DNA of 57,169 nt from Candidatus Goldiibacteriota bacterium (GTDB lineage: Bacteria; Oederibacteriota; PGYV01): assembly GCA_016937715.1 (NCBI GenBank), contig JAFGWA010000113.1, forward strand, positions 1 through 57,169, written 5' to 3'. This document shows positions 23,324 through 31,278 of the stretch, one piece after another (within the stretch, counting starts at the first letter, position 1; each line of letters opens with the position of its first letter). Both the position numbers and the translations under genes were made by a program. The notes under the pieces were generated by a model, which made no database searches, was not told the DNA's origin, and saw nothing but the letters and a program-made list of their open reading frames with translations.

Positions 23324-23344
23324 AAGTAGTAATTATTACTACTT
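23324..23344. promoter_or_regulatory. perfect 10-1-10 PerR-type operator
   Basis: AAGTAGTAAT, centre T, ATTACTACTT: a 21-bp perfect inverted repeat containing the 7-1-7 unit TAGTAAT-T-ATTACTA. It matches the PerR box geometry (TTATAATNATTATAA) and differs clearly from the TGAAAAT boxes of the Fur-type sites elsewhere in the window. It sits 62 bases before the peroxiredoxin start. Confidence 0.8.
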
Positions 23345-23405
23345 AAAAAAGGAGGTGTTTTTAAGGTTTGGTGTTAAAAAAATAAAAAAACAGGAGGAAA
23401 TAGAA

Positions 23406-24095
23406 ATGGAAAATAATGAAACGAAGCAGTACAGCATTCCAAAGATCGGAGAAAAGGCGTCTTCTTTTACGGCGGATACAACGCAGGGTCAGATTAAATT
23501 CCCGGATGATTACAGCGGAAAATGGGTTATTCTTTTCAGCCATCCTGCGGATTTTACGCCTGTATGCACCACGGAATTTATGGCTTTTGCTTCAATGGAA
23601 AAGGAATTTGAAGCTTTAAACTGTAAGCTTATAGGGCTGTCTATAGACAGCAGGCACAGCCATATTGCCTGGCTTAGAACTATAAAAGAAAAGATTGAAT
23701 ATAAAGGAATGAAAAATGTTGAAGTAAAATTCCCGGTGATAGCCGATTTAACAATGGAAGTTGCAAATAAATTTGGAATGGTGCAGCCGGGCGAATCAAA
23801 TGTAAGCGCTGTAAGGGCGGTTTTCTTTATGGATCCGGAGGCAAAAGTAAGGGCGTTAATGTATTATCCGCTTTCAATGGGAAGAAATTTTGCCGAAATA
23901 AAAAGGATGGTTATTGCCCTTCAGACAGCTGATAAGTATAAAGTTGCAACTCCTGCTGACTGGCAGCCGGGTGAAGATGTTATAGTGCCTGCTCCGGGAA
24001 GCTGCGGCGCCGCTAAAGAAAGGGTGGATAACGCAGAAAAAGAAGGGATTAAGTGCCTTGACTGGTTTTTGTGTTTAAAACCGCTTAAACTTTGA
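23406..24095 (+). CDS. peroxiredoxin (Prx6/AhpC type)
   Basis: 229 aa from the ATG at 23406 behind GGAGGAA. PADFTPVCTTEF carries the peroxidatic Cys (C54), with the conserved Arg in AVRAVFFMDPEAKVRALMYY. Length and the C-terminal arm (ADWQPGEDVIVPAPGS) fit the archaeal-type Prx6 family; further Cys near the C-terminus (GSCGAAKERV, IKCLDWFLCL) could act as resolving residues. Reduces H2O2 and alkyl peroxides in the cytosol, probably recharged by the thioredoxin or glutaredoxin genes nearby. Controlled by the PerR-type palindrome. Confidence 0.93.
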   Translation: MENNETKQYSIPKIGEKASSFTADTTQGQIKFPDDYSGKWVILFSHPADFTPVCTTEFMAFASMEKEFEALNCKLIGLSIDSRHSHIAWLRTIKEKIEYKGMKNVEVKFPVIADLTMEVANKFGMVQPGESNVSAVRAVFFMDPEAKVRALMYYPLSMGRNFAEIKRMVIALQTADKYKVATPADWQPGEDVIVPAPGSCGAAKERVDNAEKEGIKCLDWFLCLKPLKL

Positions 24096-24230
24096 TTTGA
24101 AAATTTCATTTTTGCATATTTAAAAGGTATGCTCAAATGGGAAAGTTTTTGTTGCGCAGCATATTGTGCTTAAAATACTGGGAAAAATTGCTTAAGGATA
24201 TGTCCGCGCCGGTCAGGTAATATACTGTAA

Positions 24231-24277
24231 AAACCCGGACAGGAAGGCCTGGTGCTTTCTTGTCCGGGTTTTTTTAT
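24231..24277 (+). terminator. intrinsic terminator
   Basis: AAACCCGGACAGGAA pairs with TTCTTGTCCGGGTTT (one G-U) across an 11-base loop, followed by a T run. It ends the peroxiredoxin transcript. The rest of the 374-base gap 24096-24469 holds only a promoter near 24321. Confidence 0.9.
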
Positions 24278-24320
24278 ATTCAAAATTAAGTATTTCTGAA
24301 AGTGTAATTAATATTTCTTC

Positions 24321-24357
24321 TTGACAATTAGAGTTTTATTTTATATAAATATACACA
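24321..24357 (+). promoter_or_regulatory. promoter with the shared 16-bp element (inverted)
   Basis: TTGACA (24321-24326), 17-bp spacer, TATAAA (24344-24349). TATATAAATATACACA (24342-24357) is the exact reverse complement of the element at 21147-21162. A 6-bp inverted repeat TATACA/TGTATA (24350-24367) overlaps it. Drives the Trx-Grx, GroES, DUF302 operon. Confidence 0.6.
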
Positions 24358-24469
24358 TAAATGTATAAAGATATAATATGAAAGTTGTTTAGGATGTTTT
24401 AAATAAAGCGCGCTGTAAAACGGCTGTTTCTGCAAACGGCATATTGATATAAGAAAAGAGAGGTCTTTT

Positions 24470-25042
24470 ATGATTATAAATGTGCAAAGCGTTGGACAGC
24501 TTAGAGAAGAAATAGAAAAAGAAAGTGTTATAGGTTTTTTTGGCGGTTTTTCTGAAAAATCCAAAAAGGCTGAAGAGGTTTTTAAAAAAACATCTTTGGA
24601 ACGCGCGGATAGGAATTTTTATTATGTCGATGCCGCTTTGGCAAAAGATGTAAATAAATATTTTGGAATAACCGCAGTGCCTTCCGTAATAAAGGTAAAA
24701 GGCGGGCGTGTTGAACGCGGTGTATATGGTGAGGCAAAGATTGAAGAATACTTGTCTCTTGTTGATGAAGCCGGCAGTAACGCGGCGGTTGAAAATAAAA
24801 GAAAAAAAGAAACGGCAGTTATCGTATATTCCACGCCGTCATGTTCATGGTGTGTCAAAGTAAAAAGTTATCTTAAAGAAAAAGGTATAAGGTTCACGGA
24901 TGTGGATGTATCTAAAGATGAAAAGGCGGTACGGGAGCTTGTTAATAAAACAGGGCAGACCGGTGTGCCTCAGCTGAAAATAGGCGGAGTTTATGTTGTG
25001 GGATTTGATAAAGATAAAATAAACAGCCTTTTGGGCTTATAA
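24470..25042 (+). CDS. thioredoxin-like/glutaredoxin fusion protein
   Basis: 190 aa. Residues 1-100 have a thioredoxin-like fold without the CxxC pair (VIGFFGGFSEKSKKAEEVFK, then ITAVPSVIKVKGG with cis-Pro). Residues about 118-190 are a glutaredoxin: YSTPSCSWCVKVKSYL with C125-SW-C128, TGVPQLKIGG and VGFDKDKI. Similar in layout to PDO-type glutaredoxins, but with the first active site lost. Probably reduces disulfides or transfers thiol equivalents to the peroxidase system. Confidence 0.88.
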   Translation: MIINVQSVGQLREEIEKESVIGFFGGFSEKSKKAEEVFKKTSLERADRNFYYVDAALAKDVNKYFGITAVPSVIKVKGGRVERGVYGEAKIEEYLSLVDEAGSNAAVENKRKKETAVIVYSTPSCSWCVKVKSYLKEKGIRFTDVDVSKDEKAVRELVNKTGQTGVPQLKIGGVYVVGFDKDKINSLLGL

Positions 25043-25056
25043 AAAAGGAGGGCTAT

Positions 25057-25341
25057 ATGAAATTACAGCCGTTAAATTCCAGGGTTTTAGTCAGAAAAAA
25101 TGAAACAGGAGAAAAGAAAATAGGCGGGCTTTATATACCGGACGCGGGAAATGCGGGTATAAGCGACGGTATTGTTGTTGAAGTGCCGCAGGACGGAATA
25201 AAACACATTTATCCCGGAGACAGGGTAATGTTTAAAACGGGAAGCGGAGATGAAATACTTGTAAATGAAGAGAAATTTCTGCTGTTAGAAGAGGATGAGC
25301 TGATTGCTAAAGCTGTTGAAATGGATGATATACCGGCATAA
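25057..25341 (+). CDS. GroES-like co-chaperonin paralogue
   Basis: 94 aa, the GroES fold: LQPLNSRVLVRKNETGEKKI, GLYIPDAGN in the mobile loop region, IYPGDRVMFKTGSGDEI, EEKFLLLEEDELIA. The mobile loop lacks the usual hydrophobic GIVL tripeptide (it has KIGGLYIP), so binding to GroEL is uncertain. There is no GroEL gene nearby. Standing between a glutaredoxin and DUF302, it is probably a stress-linked paralogue and not the main GroES. Confidence 0.85.
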   Translation: MKLQPLNSRVLVRKNETGEKKIGGLYIPDAGNAGISDGIVVEVPQDGIKHIYPGDRVMFKTGSGDEILVNEEKFLLLEEDELIAKAVEMDDIPA

Positions 25342-25370
25342 AGTCAAGTTTTTAAAAAAGGAGAATTAAA

Positions 25371-25874
25371 ATGAAAAAAACGGCAGTTTTAGTTATTTTT
25401 GTTTTTGGGCTTGTCATAGGCCTGTTGGCAGCGGCCCTTATGTTGAATTTATCAGCTGAAGGTATAATGTTAAAAGAAATAATCAGCCCGTATGATTTTG
25501 AAAAGACGGTTAAAGTATTGTCTGACAGGATAAATAACGCGGAAAACTGGCATGTAACAGGGGTTATTGACCAGTCGGCTGAAGTGGAGGGGCACGGCGG
25601 TAAAAATATAGGAAAACTTAAAATAATCCAGTATTGCAGCGGCAAATACGCTTATGAAATGCTGTCGGCTGATGAAAGAAAAAAAATGTCGGTTATGATG
25701 CCTAAAAGTTTCGCGGTATATGAAAAAAGCGGCGGCCGTGTGTATATAGCTCTTATGAACGGGGCTTTCATGGGCAAGATGTTTAAGGGTCCGGCATTTC
25801 AAATCATAGAAGATGTTTCGCTTGAAGTTGAAAGGATTATGAGCTTTACGAATTTTAAATATAGTTTGTTTTAA
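25371..25874 (+). CDS. DUF302-like membrane-anchored protein
   Basis: 167 aa. N-terminal membrane anchor (TAVLVIFVFGLVIGLLAAAL), then a soluble domain outside the membrane: SPYDFEKTVKVLSDRINN, WHVTGVIDQS, LKIIQYCSGKYAYEML, MMPKSFAVYEKSGGRVYIAL, which follows the DUF302 pattern. One Cys (QYC). DUF302 proteins commonly accompany redox and sulfur genes; the function is unknown. AAAGGAG before the ATG; next gene 14 bases on. Confidence 0.7.
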   Translation: MKKTAVLVIFVFGLVIGLLAAALMLNLSAEGIMLKEIISPYDFEKTVKVLSDRINNAENWHVTGVIDQSAEVEGHGGKNIGKLKIIQYCSGKYAYEMLSADERKKMSVMMPKSFAVYEKSGGRVYIALMNGAFMGKMFKGPAFQIIEDVSLEVERIMSFTNFKYSLF

Positions 25875-25887
25875 AAGGCGGCTTAAA

Positions 25888-26853
25888 ATGGAAAAACCTG
25901 TTTTAGTCTCGAAATTGCAATACTTTCCGGTGACTGTTTTTTCCATAATTATGGGAATTTCAGGGCTTGCTATAGCGTTTTACAGGGCTTATCATCTGGG
26001 GTGGTTTCCTTTCTGGCCGTATTTTCTTGTTGTGCTTTTTGACGGCATTCTTTTTATACTGTTTTTATTTGTTTATGGTTTAAAAATGATTAAGTATCCT
26101 GAAGAAGTAAAAGCGGAATATGGGCATAAAATAAAAATAAATTTCTTTTCAGCCGTTTCAATTTCGTTTTTGCTGGTGTCTGTGGCTTTTTATGGTTATC
26201 TTCCGATGGTGTCCATGGTTTTATGGTATGCGGGGGTTGCGATGCATGTGCTGCTTACTTTTCACACCGTGGCTTTCTGGATAAGGGGTACTTTTGAAGT
26301 GCATAACGTCAATCCTTCCTGGTTTATTCCTATTGTGGGAAATCTTATCATACCTGTTGTGGGTGTTGATCTGGCGCCTGTCTGGGTAAATGTGTATTTT
26401 TTTATTACCGGAATATTTTTCTGGGTAATACTGTTTTCAATTGTTTTATACAGGCTGGTTTTTCACCATCAGCTTGCCGCTAAGTTTGTACCCACTATGT
26501 TTATTCTTATAGCCCCGCCGGCTGTTATTTTTATCTCTTATTTCAGAATGTTCATGAATGTTGACTTTTTTTCCCTTTCCATGCTTATGCTGTCATTTTT
26601 CTTTCTTGGGCTCCTTTTATTCCTTGTAAAAGATTTCTTTAAAATAGATTTTTTCCTGTCGTGGTGGGCGTATACGTTTCCTATAAGCGCGTTTGCTATC
26701 GCGCTTATGATAGCTTTTCAATCGACAAATATGGGTATTTTTAAATACAGCGCGGTTTTGGTGCTTCTGGGTACAATTTTGTTAATCGGTGTTGTTTTGT
26801 TTTATACGGCAAAGAACGTAATTAAAGGCAAAATTTGCGTTGTTGAAGACTAA
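25888..26853 (+). CDS. SLAC1/TehA-family anion channel or carrier
   Basis: 321 aa with nine to ten membrane segments. Recognisable family features: an N-terminal FPVTVFSIIMGISGLA, the central NPSWFIPIVGNLIIPVVG and FVPTMFILIAPPAVIF. TehA/TDT/SLAC1 members move anions such as tellurite, sulfite, malate or chloride; sulfite export would suit the surrounding sulfur-redox genes but is only a guess. Follows DUF302 by 14 bases, same operon. Confidence 0.85.
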   Translation: MEKPVLVSKLQYFPVTVFSIIMGISGLAIAFYRAYHLGWFPFWPYFLVVLFDGILFILFLFVYGLKMIKYPEEVKAEYGHKIKINFFSAVSISFLLVSVAFYGYLPMVSMVLWYAGVAMHVLLTFHTVAFWIRGTFEVHNVNPSWFIPIVGNLIIPVVGVDLAPVWVNVYFFITGIFFWVILFSIVLYRLVFHHQLAAKFVPTMFILIAPPAVIFISYFRMFMNVDFFSLSMLMLSFFFLGLLLFLVKDFFKIDFFLSWWAYTFPISAFAIALMIAFQSTNMGIFKYSAVLVLLGTILLIGVVLFYTAKNVIKGKICVVED

Positions 26854-26870
26854 AAAAAAGAGGTGTGAAA

Positions 26871-27224
26871 ATGTCATTGAACACAAGGTTAAAGCACGTG
26901 GAAACAGGCAGTGAGTTTAAAAAAATAATTGAAGAAAATGAAAATGTAATGGTGTGCTGCGGCAGAATGGGCCCTATGTGCGTGCCTGTTTATTTTGTGA
27001 TGGAAAAACTTGAAAGGGATATAAAAAATGTTGTGTTCAGGGACTTTGATTTTGACAGTCCGGACGCCCGTATTATAAAAGAAATGCCGGAGTGCAGAAA
27101 TTTTATGGGCCTTCCGTTTACGGTATATTATAAGAACGGAAAATTAGCAAAAGCTACATCTGGAATACAAAACGAGAAACAGGTAAAAGATATTCTTGAA
27201 AAACACCTTTTAAAAACTGTTTAA
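26871..27224 (+). CDS. thioredoxin-like protein with CCxxMGPMC site
   Basis: 117 aa from the ATG at 26871 (GAGGTG upstream; a GTG at 26865 lies inside that site). Thioredoxin-like fold with an unusual active region VMVCCGRMGPMCVPVYFVM, about residue 25-45, in place of WCxxC, and a cis-Pro at GLPFTVYYKNGK. Cys spacing C-C-x5-C suggests a thiol carrier or metal-binding variant. Last gene of the operon started at 24321. Confidence 0.7.
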   Translation: MSLNTRLKHVETGSEFKKIIEENENVMVCCGRMGPMCVPVYFVMEKLERDIKNVVFRDFDFDSPDARIIKEMPECRNFMGLPFTVYYKNGKLAKATSGIQNEKQVKDILEKHLLKTV

Positions 27225-27236
27225 AAATAAATTAAT

Positions 27237-27294
27237 TTGACATTTATACAGTATATTGTATAATTCTAAATGAAAATGATTTTCATTTAGAATT
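27237..27294 (+). promoter_or_regulatory. promoter with Fur box inside a perfect 33-bp palindrome
   Basis: TTGACA (27237-27242), 16-bp spacer, TATAAT (27259-27264). The core TGAAAAT-G-ATTTTCA (27271-27285) is a canonical 7-1-7 Fur box, and the symmetry extends perfectly to 27262-27294. Very similar to 32666-32721. Repression by Fur with iron is expected to block the -10 region. Confidence 0.9.
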
Positions 27295-27313
27295 TGTTTA
27301 AAAGGCGGTTTAT

Positions 27314-27724
27314 ATGGGCGCGGTAAGAGTGGTAGCGGCAAGCACCGGAAACAGTAAAGAATCGGAAATATCCGGCAGTTTTAGCGGGTGCCCTTTTTTT
27401 GCAGTAGCGGATATTTCTGAAGGAAAGGTAAAAAGTATGGTTTTTGTGGATATAGGCTCTGTAAAAGACAAAAGGGCTGAAAGCGCGATAGGGCTGGGGG
27501 CGGATATTTTAATAACCGGCGGTATTGCGGCAAAAGACAGAAACAGGTTTAAGGAAAAAAATATTAAAATGGCGGGTTTTAAAGGTACGGTACAGGAAGC
27601 TTTGAATTTATATATTAAAGATTCAGAAAAGTTACTTGGTGAAAAAATTTATGGTGAAATGCATAACCGCGGCAGGTGTTATTCCTGCCGGATAAAAAAT
27701 ACTTTAAATGAGGAGGATAAATGA
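27314..27724 (+). CDS. NifX-family (dinitrogenase cofactor-type) protein
   Basis: 136 aa, single NifX/NifB-C-like domain: AASTGNSKESEISGSFSGCPFFAVADI, IGLGADILITGGIAAKDRNRF, IKMAGFKGTVQEAL. The C-terminal tail carries a RGRCYSCRIKN CxxC pair, not usual in this family, which may bind zinc or an Fe-S cluster. Family members bind Fe-Mo, Mo-Cu or Fe-S clusters. Overlaps the flavoprotein gene by 4 bases. There is no nitrogenase here, so a nitrogen-fixation role is unlikely. Confidence 0.85.
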   Translation: MGAVRVVAASTGNSKESEISGSFSGCPFFAVADISEGKVKSMVFVDIGSVKDKRAESAIGLGADILITGGIAAKDRNRFKEKNIKMAGFKGTVQEALNLYIKDSEKLLGEKIYGEMHNRGRCYSCRIKNTLNEEDK

Positions 27725-29100
27725 AAAAACATTTTGAACTTGTAATAGTAGGGGGCGGCCCCGCGGGCATTACGCTTGCGAAGAAACTGGGCAGAATTTA
27801 TCATACGGCGGTTATAAGGCCGGAGCCGTACAGTATGATTTACTGCGCTATGCCTTACGCGGTTGAAGGGATTATTGAGAAGGAAAAGACTTTTAAGAAT
27901 GACAGCCTTATTACGGAATCCGGGGCGGAATTGATAAGGGATAAAGCCGAGTCAATAAATGACAAAGAAAATTTTGTCACTCTTAAATCGGGAGAAAAAA
28001 TTTCATATGAAAAACTTGTTATTGTAACGGGCGCGGAACCTTTTTTACCTCCTGTTCCGGGCAGTAAGCTTAAAGGTGTCTATGTATTTAAAACGCAAAA
28101 TGACCTTGAAAAGCTGGAAAGCATGAAAAGTACTCTTAAAAAAATCGCCGTTATCGGGGCAGGGGCTATCGGGATAGAAGCCGCGCAGGCGTTTAACGCT
28201 ATAGGGGTGGAAACCACCCTGATTGATATGGGAAAAAGCGTTCTGCCAAATATGATTGATGAAGATATGTCAATGGAAGCTGTTTCTGAACTTACCGCCA
28301 AAGGTATTAAACTGCATCTTGACAGAAAAGTTGTTGAAATTAAGGGAAAAGAGCACTGTGAATCCGTAATTTTGGATAATGGTTTTGAAATTAACCTTAA
28401 AAATGATATTAACTGCAATATTGACGATGAACCCGGGAAAAGCGGTGCTGTGCTTTTTGTCGCCGGAGTAAAACCGTCTGTTGAACTGGCTGACGGCACG
28501 CGGATAAAAAGCGGGCGTGACGGTATTATTGTAAATGAATATATGGAGACAAGCGTAAAAAATATTTATGCCTGCGGTGACTGTGCTTCTTATGTCAGCG
28601 GTATTACGGGAAAACCATCCGGCGGAAAACTTGCGACAAATGCAGTCCCTATGGCTAAAGTGCTTGCGGATAATTTAAAGGGCGTAAAAAGGCCTTATAC
28701 CGGCTTCTTTAACGGCGCGGCGACAAAAGTAGGAAATCACTATGTAGGCAGCACAGGGCTTAGTGAAAAAGACGCTAAACGAGAGGGTTATGATGTTGTA
28801 ACCGCGGTTTCAGAAATAACGACCAAGTTTCCAATAATGCCGGGCGCTGTAAAGCTAAAGACAAAACTTGTGGCGGATAAAAAAAGCGGAAGGCTTATAG
28901 GCGGTCAGATTGTAAGTAAAGAACCGGTAGCCGCAAGGATAGATGTCCTTACAATGGCGCTTCAGAACAAGATGACGGTGAAGGATCTTGTTGAACACAG
29001 TTACTGCGCGCAGCCTTATCAGTCTTTTTATCCGGCGGAAAACGGCATGGTAATGGCATCAGAAAAACTTTTTGAAAACATGGAAAAAGAAAACAATTAA
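27721..29100 (+). CDS. CoA-disulfide reductase/NADH oxidase-like flavoprotein, copy 1
   Basis: 459 aa. FAD-binding GGGPAG (about 10-15), NAD-binding GAGAIGIEAAQAF (about 144-156) and the active-site Cys in MIYCAMPYAVEG, the position used by CoA-disulfide reductase and NADH oxidase of this family. Near the C-terminus a conserved Tyr pair is suggested by SYCAQPYQSFYP. It reduces CoA disulfide, persulfide or O2 with NAD(P)H. It is Fur-box controlled together with a NifX-type and a ferredoxin gene. Confidence 0.9.
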   Translation: MKKHFELVIVGGGPAGITLAKKLGRIYHTAVIRPEPYSMIYCAMPYAVEGIIEKEKTFKNDSLITESGAELIRDKAESINDKENFVTLKSGEKISYEKLVIVTGAEPFLPPVPGSKLKGVYVFKTQNDLEKLESMKSTLKKIAVIGAGAIGIEAAQAFNAIGVETTLIDMGKSVLPNMIDEDMSMEAVSELTAKGIKLHLDRKVVEIKGKEHCESVILDNGFEINLKNDINCNIDDEPGKSGAVLFVAGVKPSVELADGTRIKSGRDGIIVNEYMETSVKNIYACGDCASYVSGITGKPSGGKLATNAVPMAKVLADNLKGVKRPYTGFFNGAATKVGNHYVGSTGLSEKDAKREGYDVVTAVSEITTKFPIMPGAVKLKTKLVADKKSGRLIGGQIVSKEPVAARIDVLTMALQNKMTVKDLVEHSYCAQPYQSFYPAENGMVMASEKLFENMEKENN

Positions 29101-29116
29101 AATAAGGAGGAAGATT

Positions 29117-29296
29117 ATGAAACTGGCTGTTGATTTAAAAATTTGTACCGGATGCGCGAAGTGTGTTTCTTATTGCCCGTTTGAAGCGATTTCAATTGAA
29201 GATGAAAAGGCAGTGATAGATTATCAGAAATGCGGAGTATGCGGGGCGTGTATTGAAGGCTGCAGGCGCAACGCCCTGTCAATTAAAGAAGGCTGA
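29117..29296 (+). CDS. 2[4Fe-4S] ferredoxin
   Basis: 59 aa from the ATG at 29117 behind AAGGAGG. Two complete motifs: CTGCAKCVSYCP and CGVCGACIEGCRRNAL, with Arg in the place of the usual Pro after the last Cys. A small clostridial-type electron carrier, probably partner of the flavoprotein before it. Confidence 0.94.
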   Translation: MKLAVDLKICTGCAKCVSYCPFEAISIEDEKAVIDYQKCGVCGACIEGCRRNALSIKEG

Positions 29297-29297
29297 T

Positions 29298-29714
29298 ATG
29301 GAAAAAATTAAAATTGTTTTTGGCACGGATAACAATAAAAATTTATGGAAAGGCCATTTTGGCGATTCTGAAATTTTTAATCAATGGTATGTGTATGCCG
29401 GAGGTAAAACCGAATTTGTAAAAAGTTTTATAAATACAAGAAAAGATATGGACGAAAAACACGCGAGCGAGGAAAAACTGAATGCTGTTAAAGCGATGCT
29501 TAATGAATGTGACTGCGCTGTTGCCGTTTCTATGAGCCCGAATTTTAAAAAAATGGCGGAAAATACGGCGCTTCAGCCGTTAATCGTTACTGATTGCGCC
29601 GATGTGCCGGAAATGTTTACTGTAATTGTTAAAAACTTTGATAAAATATCTGAAGAAATAACAAAAAGGAAAAAAGGCGGACGTGAAAAAAACATTCCAA
29701 AGTATGAAAAATAA
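29298..29714 (+). CDS. NifX-family-like protein, divergent
   Basis: 138 aa from the ATG at 29298, 2 bases after the ferredoxin stop. The opening IVFGTDNNKNLWKGHFGDSEIFNQWYV follows the NifX pattern (HFGxSExF), then CDCAVAVSMSPNFKKMAENT and LQPLIVTDCADVPEMFTVIV replace the usual Gly-rich loop. Three Cys. Probable metal or Fe-S cluster carrier of the same group as the products at 27314, 33141 and 33545. Confidence 0.7.
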   Translation: MEKIKIVFGTDNNKNLWKGHFGDSEIFNQWYVYAGGKTEFVKSFINTRKDMDEKHASEEKLNAVKAMLNECDCAVAVSMSPNFKKMAENTALQPLIVTDCADVPEMFTVIVKNFDKISEEITKRKKGGREKNIPKYEK

Positions 29715-29758
29715 AACTTTATTTATTAAAAATAATAAATAAAAAAAATTGTCTGAAT

Positions 29759-30589
29759 ATGGAATTCTGGCAGAATCTTCCTTTAAAAATTAATCCCGTC
29801 CTGTTTCAGGCGGGTTCTTTTCAGATAAGGTACTATGGCCTTATGTATGCCGCGGCTTTTCTAACGGTGTATTTTATTCTGGCATACAGGATAAAAAGAG
29901 AAACCGCGCCTGTTTTTAATACCGTGCTGCTTGAAAATTTTTTGTTATTTGAAATAGCGGGAGTAATGGCGGGCGGAAGGCTTGGGTATGTGTTATTTTA
30001 TGACCTTCAGTACTATATATCAAATCCGTTTCTGATTATATCCCCGTTTGCCATGGAAAATAATAAACTGATTTTTACTGGCATTGCGGGCATGTCATAT
30101 CACGGAGGCCTTATAGGCGCGCTTGCCGCTGCAGCTGTTTTTTGCCGGATGAAAAAAATAAATTTTTGGGTTCTGTCCGATTTTGTCATACCTGCCGTGC
30201 CTGCCGCGTATACTTTTGGAAGAATCGGAAATTTTCTTAATAATGAATTGTATGGCAGGGCTGTATCATCTTTTCCCGGAATGTATTTTAACACGACGGA
30301 AGGGTTAAGTTTAAGGCATCCTTCGCAGTTATATGAAGCGGTTTTTGAAGGGATAGTATTATTCTTTATATTGTGGTCAGTTAGAAATAACAAAACAATG
30401 GAAAAATTATTATTGGGTTTATATATTTTTGGATACGGGCTGTTTCGTTTTTTTATCGAGTTTTTCAGGCAGCCTGACGCGCATTTGGGTTTAATAGGGG
30501 GTTTGTTTTCCATGGGGCAGATACTTTGCCTGATAATGATAACGGCAGGTTTTGGGATTATGGTTTATCAGGTTAAATACCGTTCATAA
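29759..30589 (+). CDS. lgt: prolipoprotein diacylglyceryl transferase
   Basis: 276 aa, seven membrane segments. Conserved Lgt signature GRIGNFLNNELYGR (about 158-171), SYHGGLIGAL with the essential His, MAGGRLGYVLFYD, HPSQLYEAV and the late GYGLFRFFIEFFRQPD. Moves diacylglycerol to the lipobox Cys of prolipoproteins in the inner membrane; the lipoprotein at 47105 is a likely client. Ribosome binding site is poor. Not functionally tied to its redox neighbours. Confidence 0.95.
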   Translation: MEFWQNLPLKINPVLFQAGSFQIRYYGLMYAAAFLTVYFILAYRIKRETAPVFNTVLLENFLLFEIAGVMAGGRLGYVLFYDLQYYISNPFLIISPFAMENNKLIFTGIAGMSYHGGLIGALAAAAVFCRMKKINFWVLSDFVIPAVPAAYTFGRIGNFLNNELYGRAVSSFPGMYFNTTEGLSLRHPSQLYEAVFEGIVLFFILWSVRNNKTMEKLLLGLYIFGYGLFRFFIEFFRQPDAHLGLIGGLFSMGQILCLIMITAGFGIMVYQVKYRS

Positions 30590-30650
30590 TTAATTCTTGA
30601 TTTTTCTCTGTGTTTTTTACATTATATTTTATTCTTACAGCTGTGTTTGA

Positions 30651-30698
30651 TTGACACAAAGGGCAAAATTGTGTAAAATTCATTGAAAATCATTTTCA
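30651..30698 (+). promoter_or_regulatory. promoter with perfect Fur box before the fur gene
   Basis: TTGACA (30651-30656), 17-bp spacer, TAAAAT (30674-30679), then TGAAAAT-C-ATTTTCA (30684-30698), a perfect 7-1-7 Fur box over the likely start of transcription. It implies autoregulation of the fur gene at 30710. Confidence 0.9.
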
Positions 30699-30709
30699 AA
30701 AGGACATAT

Positions 30710-31174
30710 ATGAAAAACGGCAATTGTAACGGGCAGGGCAGGCTTCACGGCAGATTTAAAGGCTGCGGTTTTAAAATGACGCTTGCAAGGCAGGCGGTAT
30801 TGGATGTACTTTCGGATTCAAAAGAACATTTAAGCGCTGAAGAAATATTTATTCTTGCAAAAAAGAAGAATCCGGATATCGGGTTAACCACCATATACAG
30901 GACCACTGAAATACTTTCCCAGCAGGGGTTTTTATACAGGTTTGATTTCGGCGACAAAAGGGCAAGGTTTGAGCTTGCTGATTCTTCCAAAGGCCATCAC
31001 CACCACCTTGTATGCACATCATGCAACCGTGTTATAGATTACGATGATTTTATAGATGAAGAGGTAAAGCTGCTTAAAGAAACAGAGGCAAAACTTTCGA
31101 AAAAGTACAATTTTAAAATAGAAAATCATGTAATTCAATTTTATGGAAAATGCGAAAAATGTTCTAAAATTTAA
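30710..31174 (+). CDS. fur: ferric uptake regulator Fur
   Basis: 154 aa from the ATG at 30710 (AAAGGAC); the in-frame TTG at 30683 lies in the Fur box. N-terminal extension with two Cys (NGNCNGQG, FKGCGFKM), winged helix MTLARQAVLDVL with recognition helix GLTTIYRTTEILSQQG, metal domain GHHHHLVCTSC and GKCEKCSKI. The autoregulated Fur box makes this the best candidate for the regulator of the four TGAWAAT sites in this region. Third Fur-family gene of the window. Confidence 0.9.
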   Translation: MKNGNCNGQGRLHGRFKGCGFKMTLARQAVLDVLSDSKEHLSAEEIFILAKKKNPDIGLTTIYRTTEILSQQGFLYRFDFGDKRARFELADSSKGHHHHLVCTSCNRVIDYDDFIDEEVKLLKETEAKLSKKYNFKIENHVIQFYGKCEKCSKI

Positions 31175-31189
31175 TTTTTTGACTTTAAT

Positions 31190-31204
31190 TGATAATCATT
31201 TTCA
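31190..31204 (+). promoter_or_regulatory. Fur box before the second flavoprotein gene
   Basis: TGATAAT-C-ATTTTCA, a 7-1-7 Fur box with 6 of 7 arm positions matching, 75 bases before the start at 31279. A TTGACT at 31179 precedes it, but no good -10 is visible. Confidence 0.8.
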
Positions 31205-31278
31205 ATTAACCGATGAATTGATTTTTAAATGTTCCAATGTAAAACACAGGTTATTAAAAAATATTTAAGGAGAAAAAC

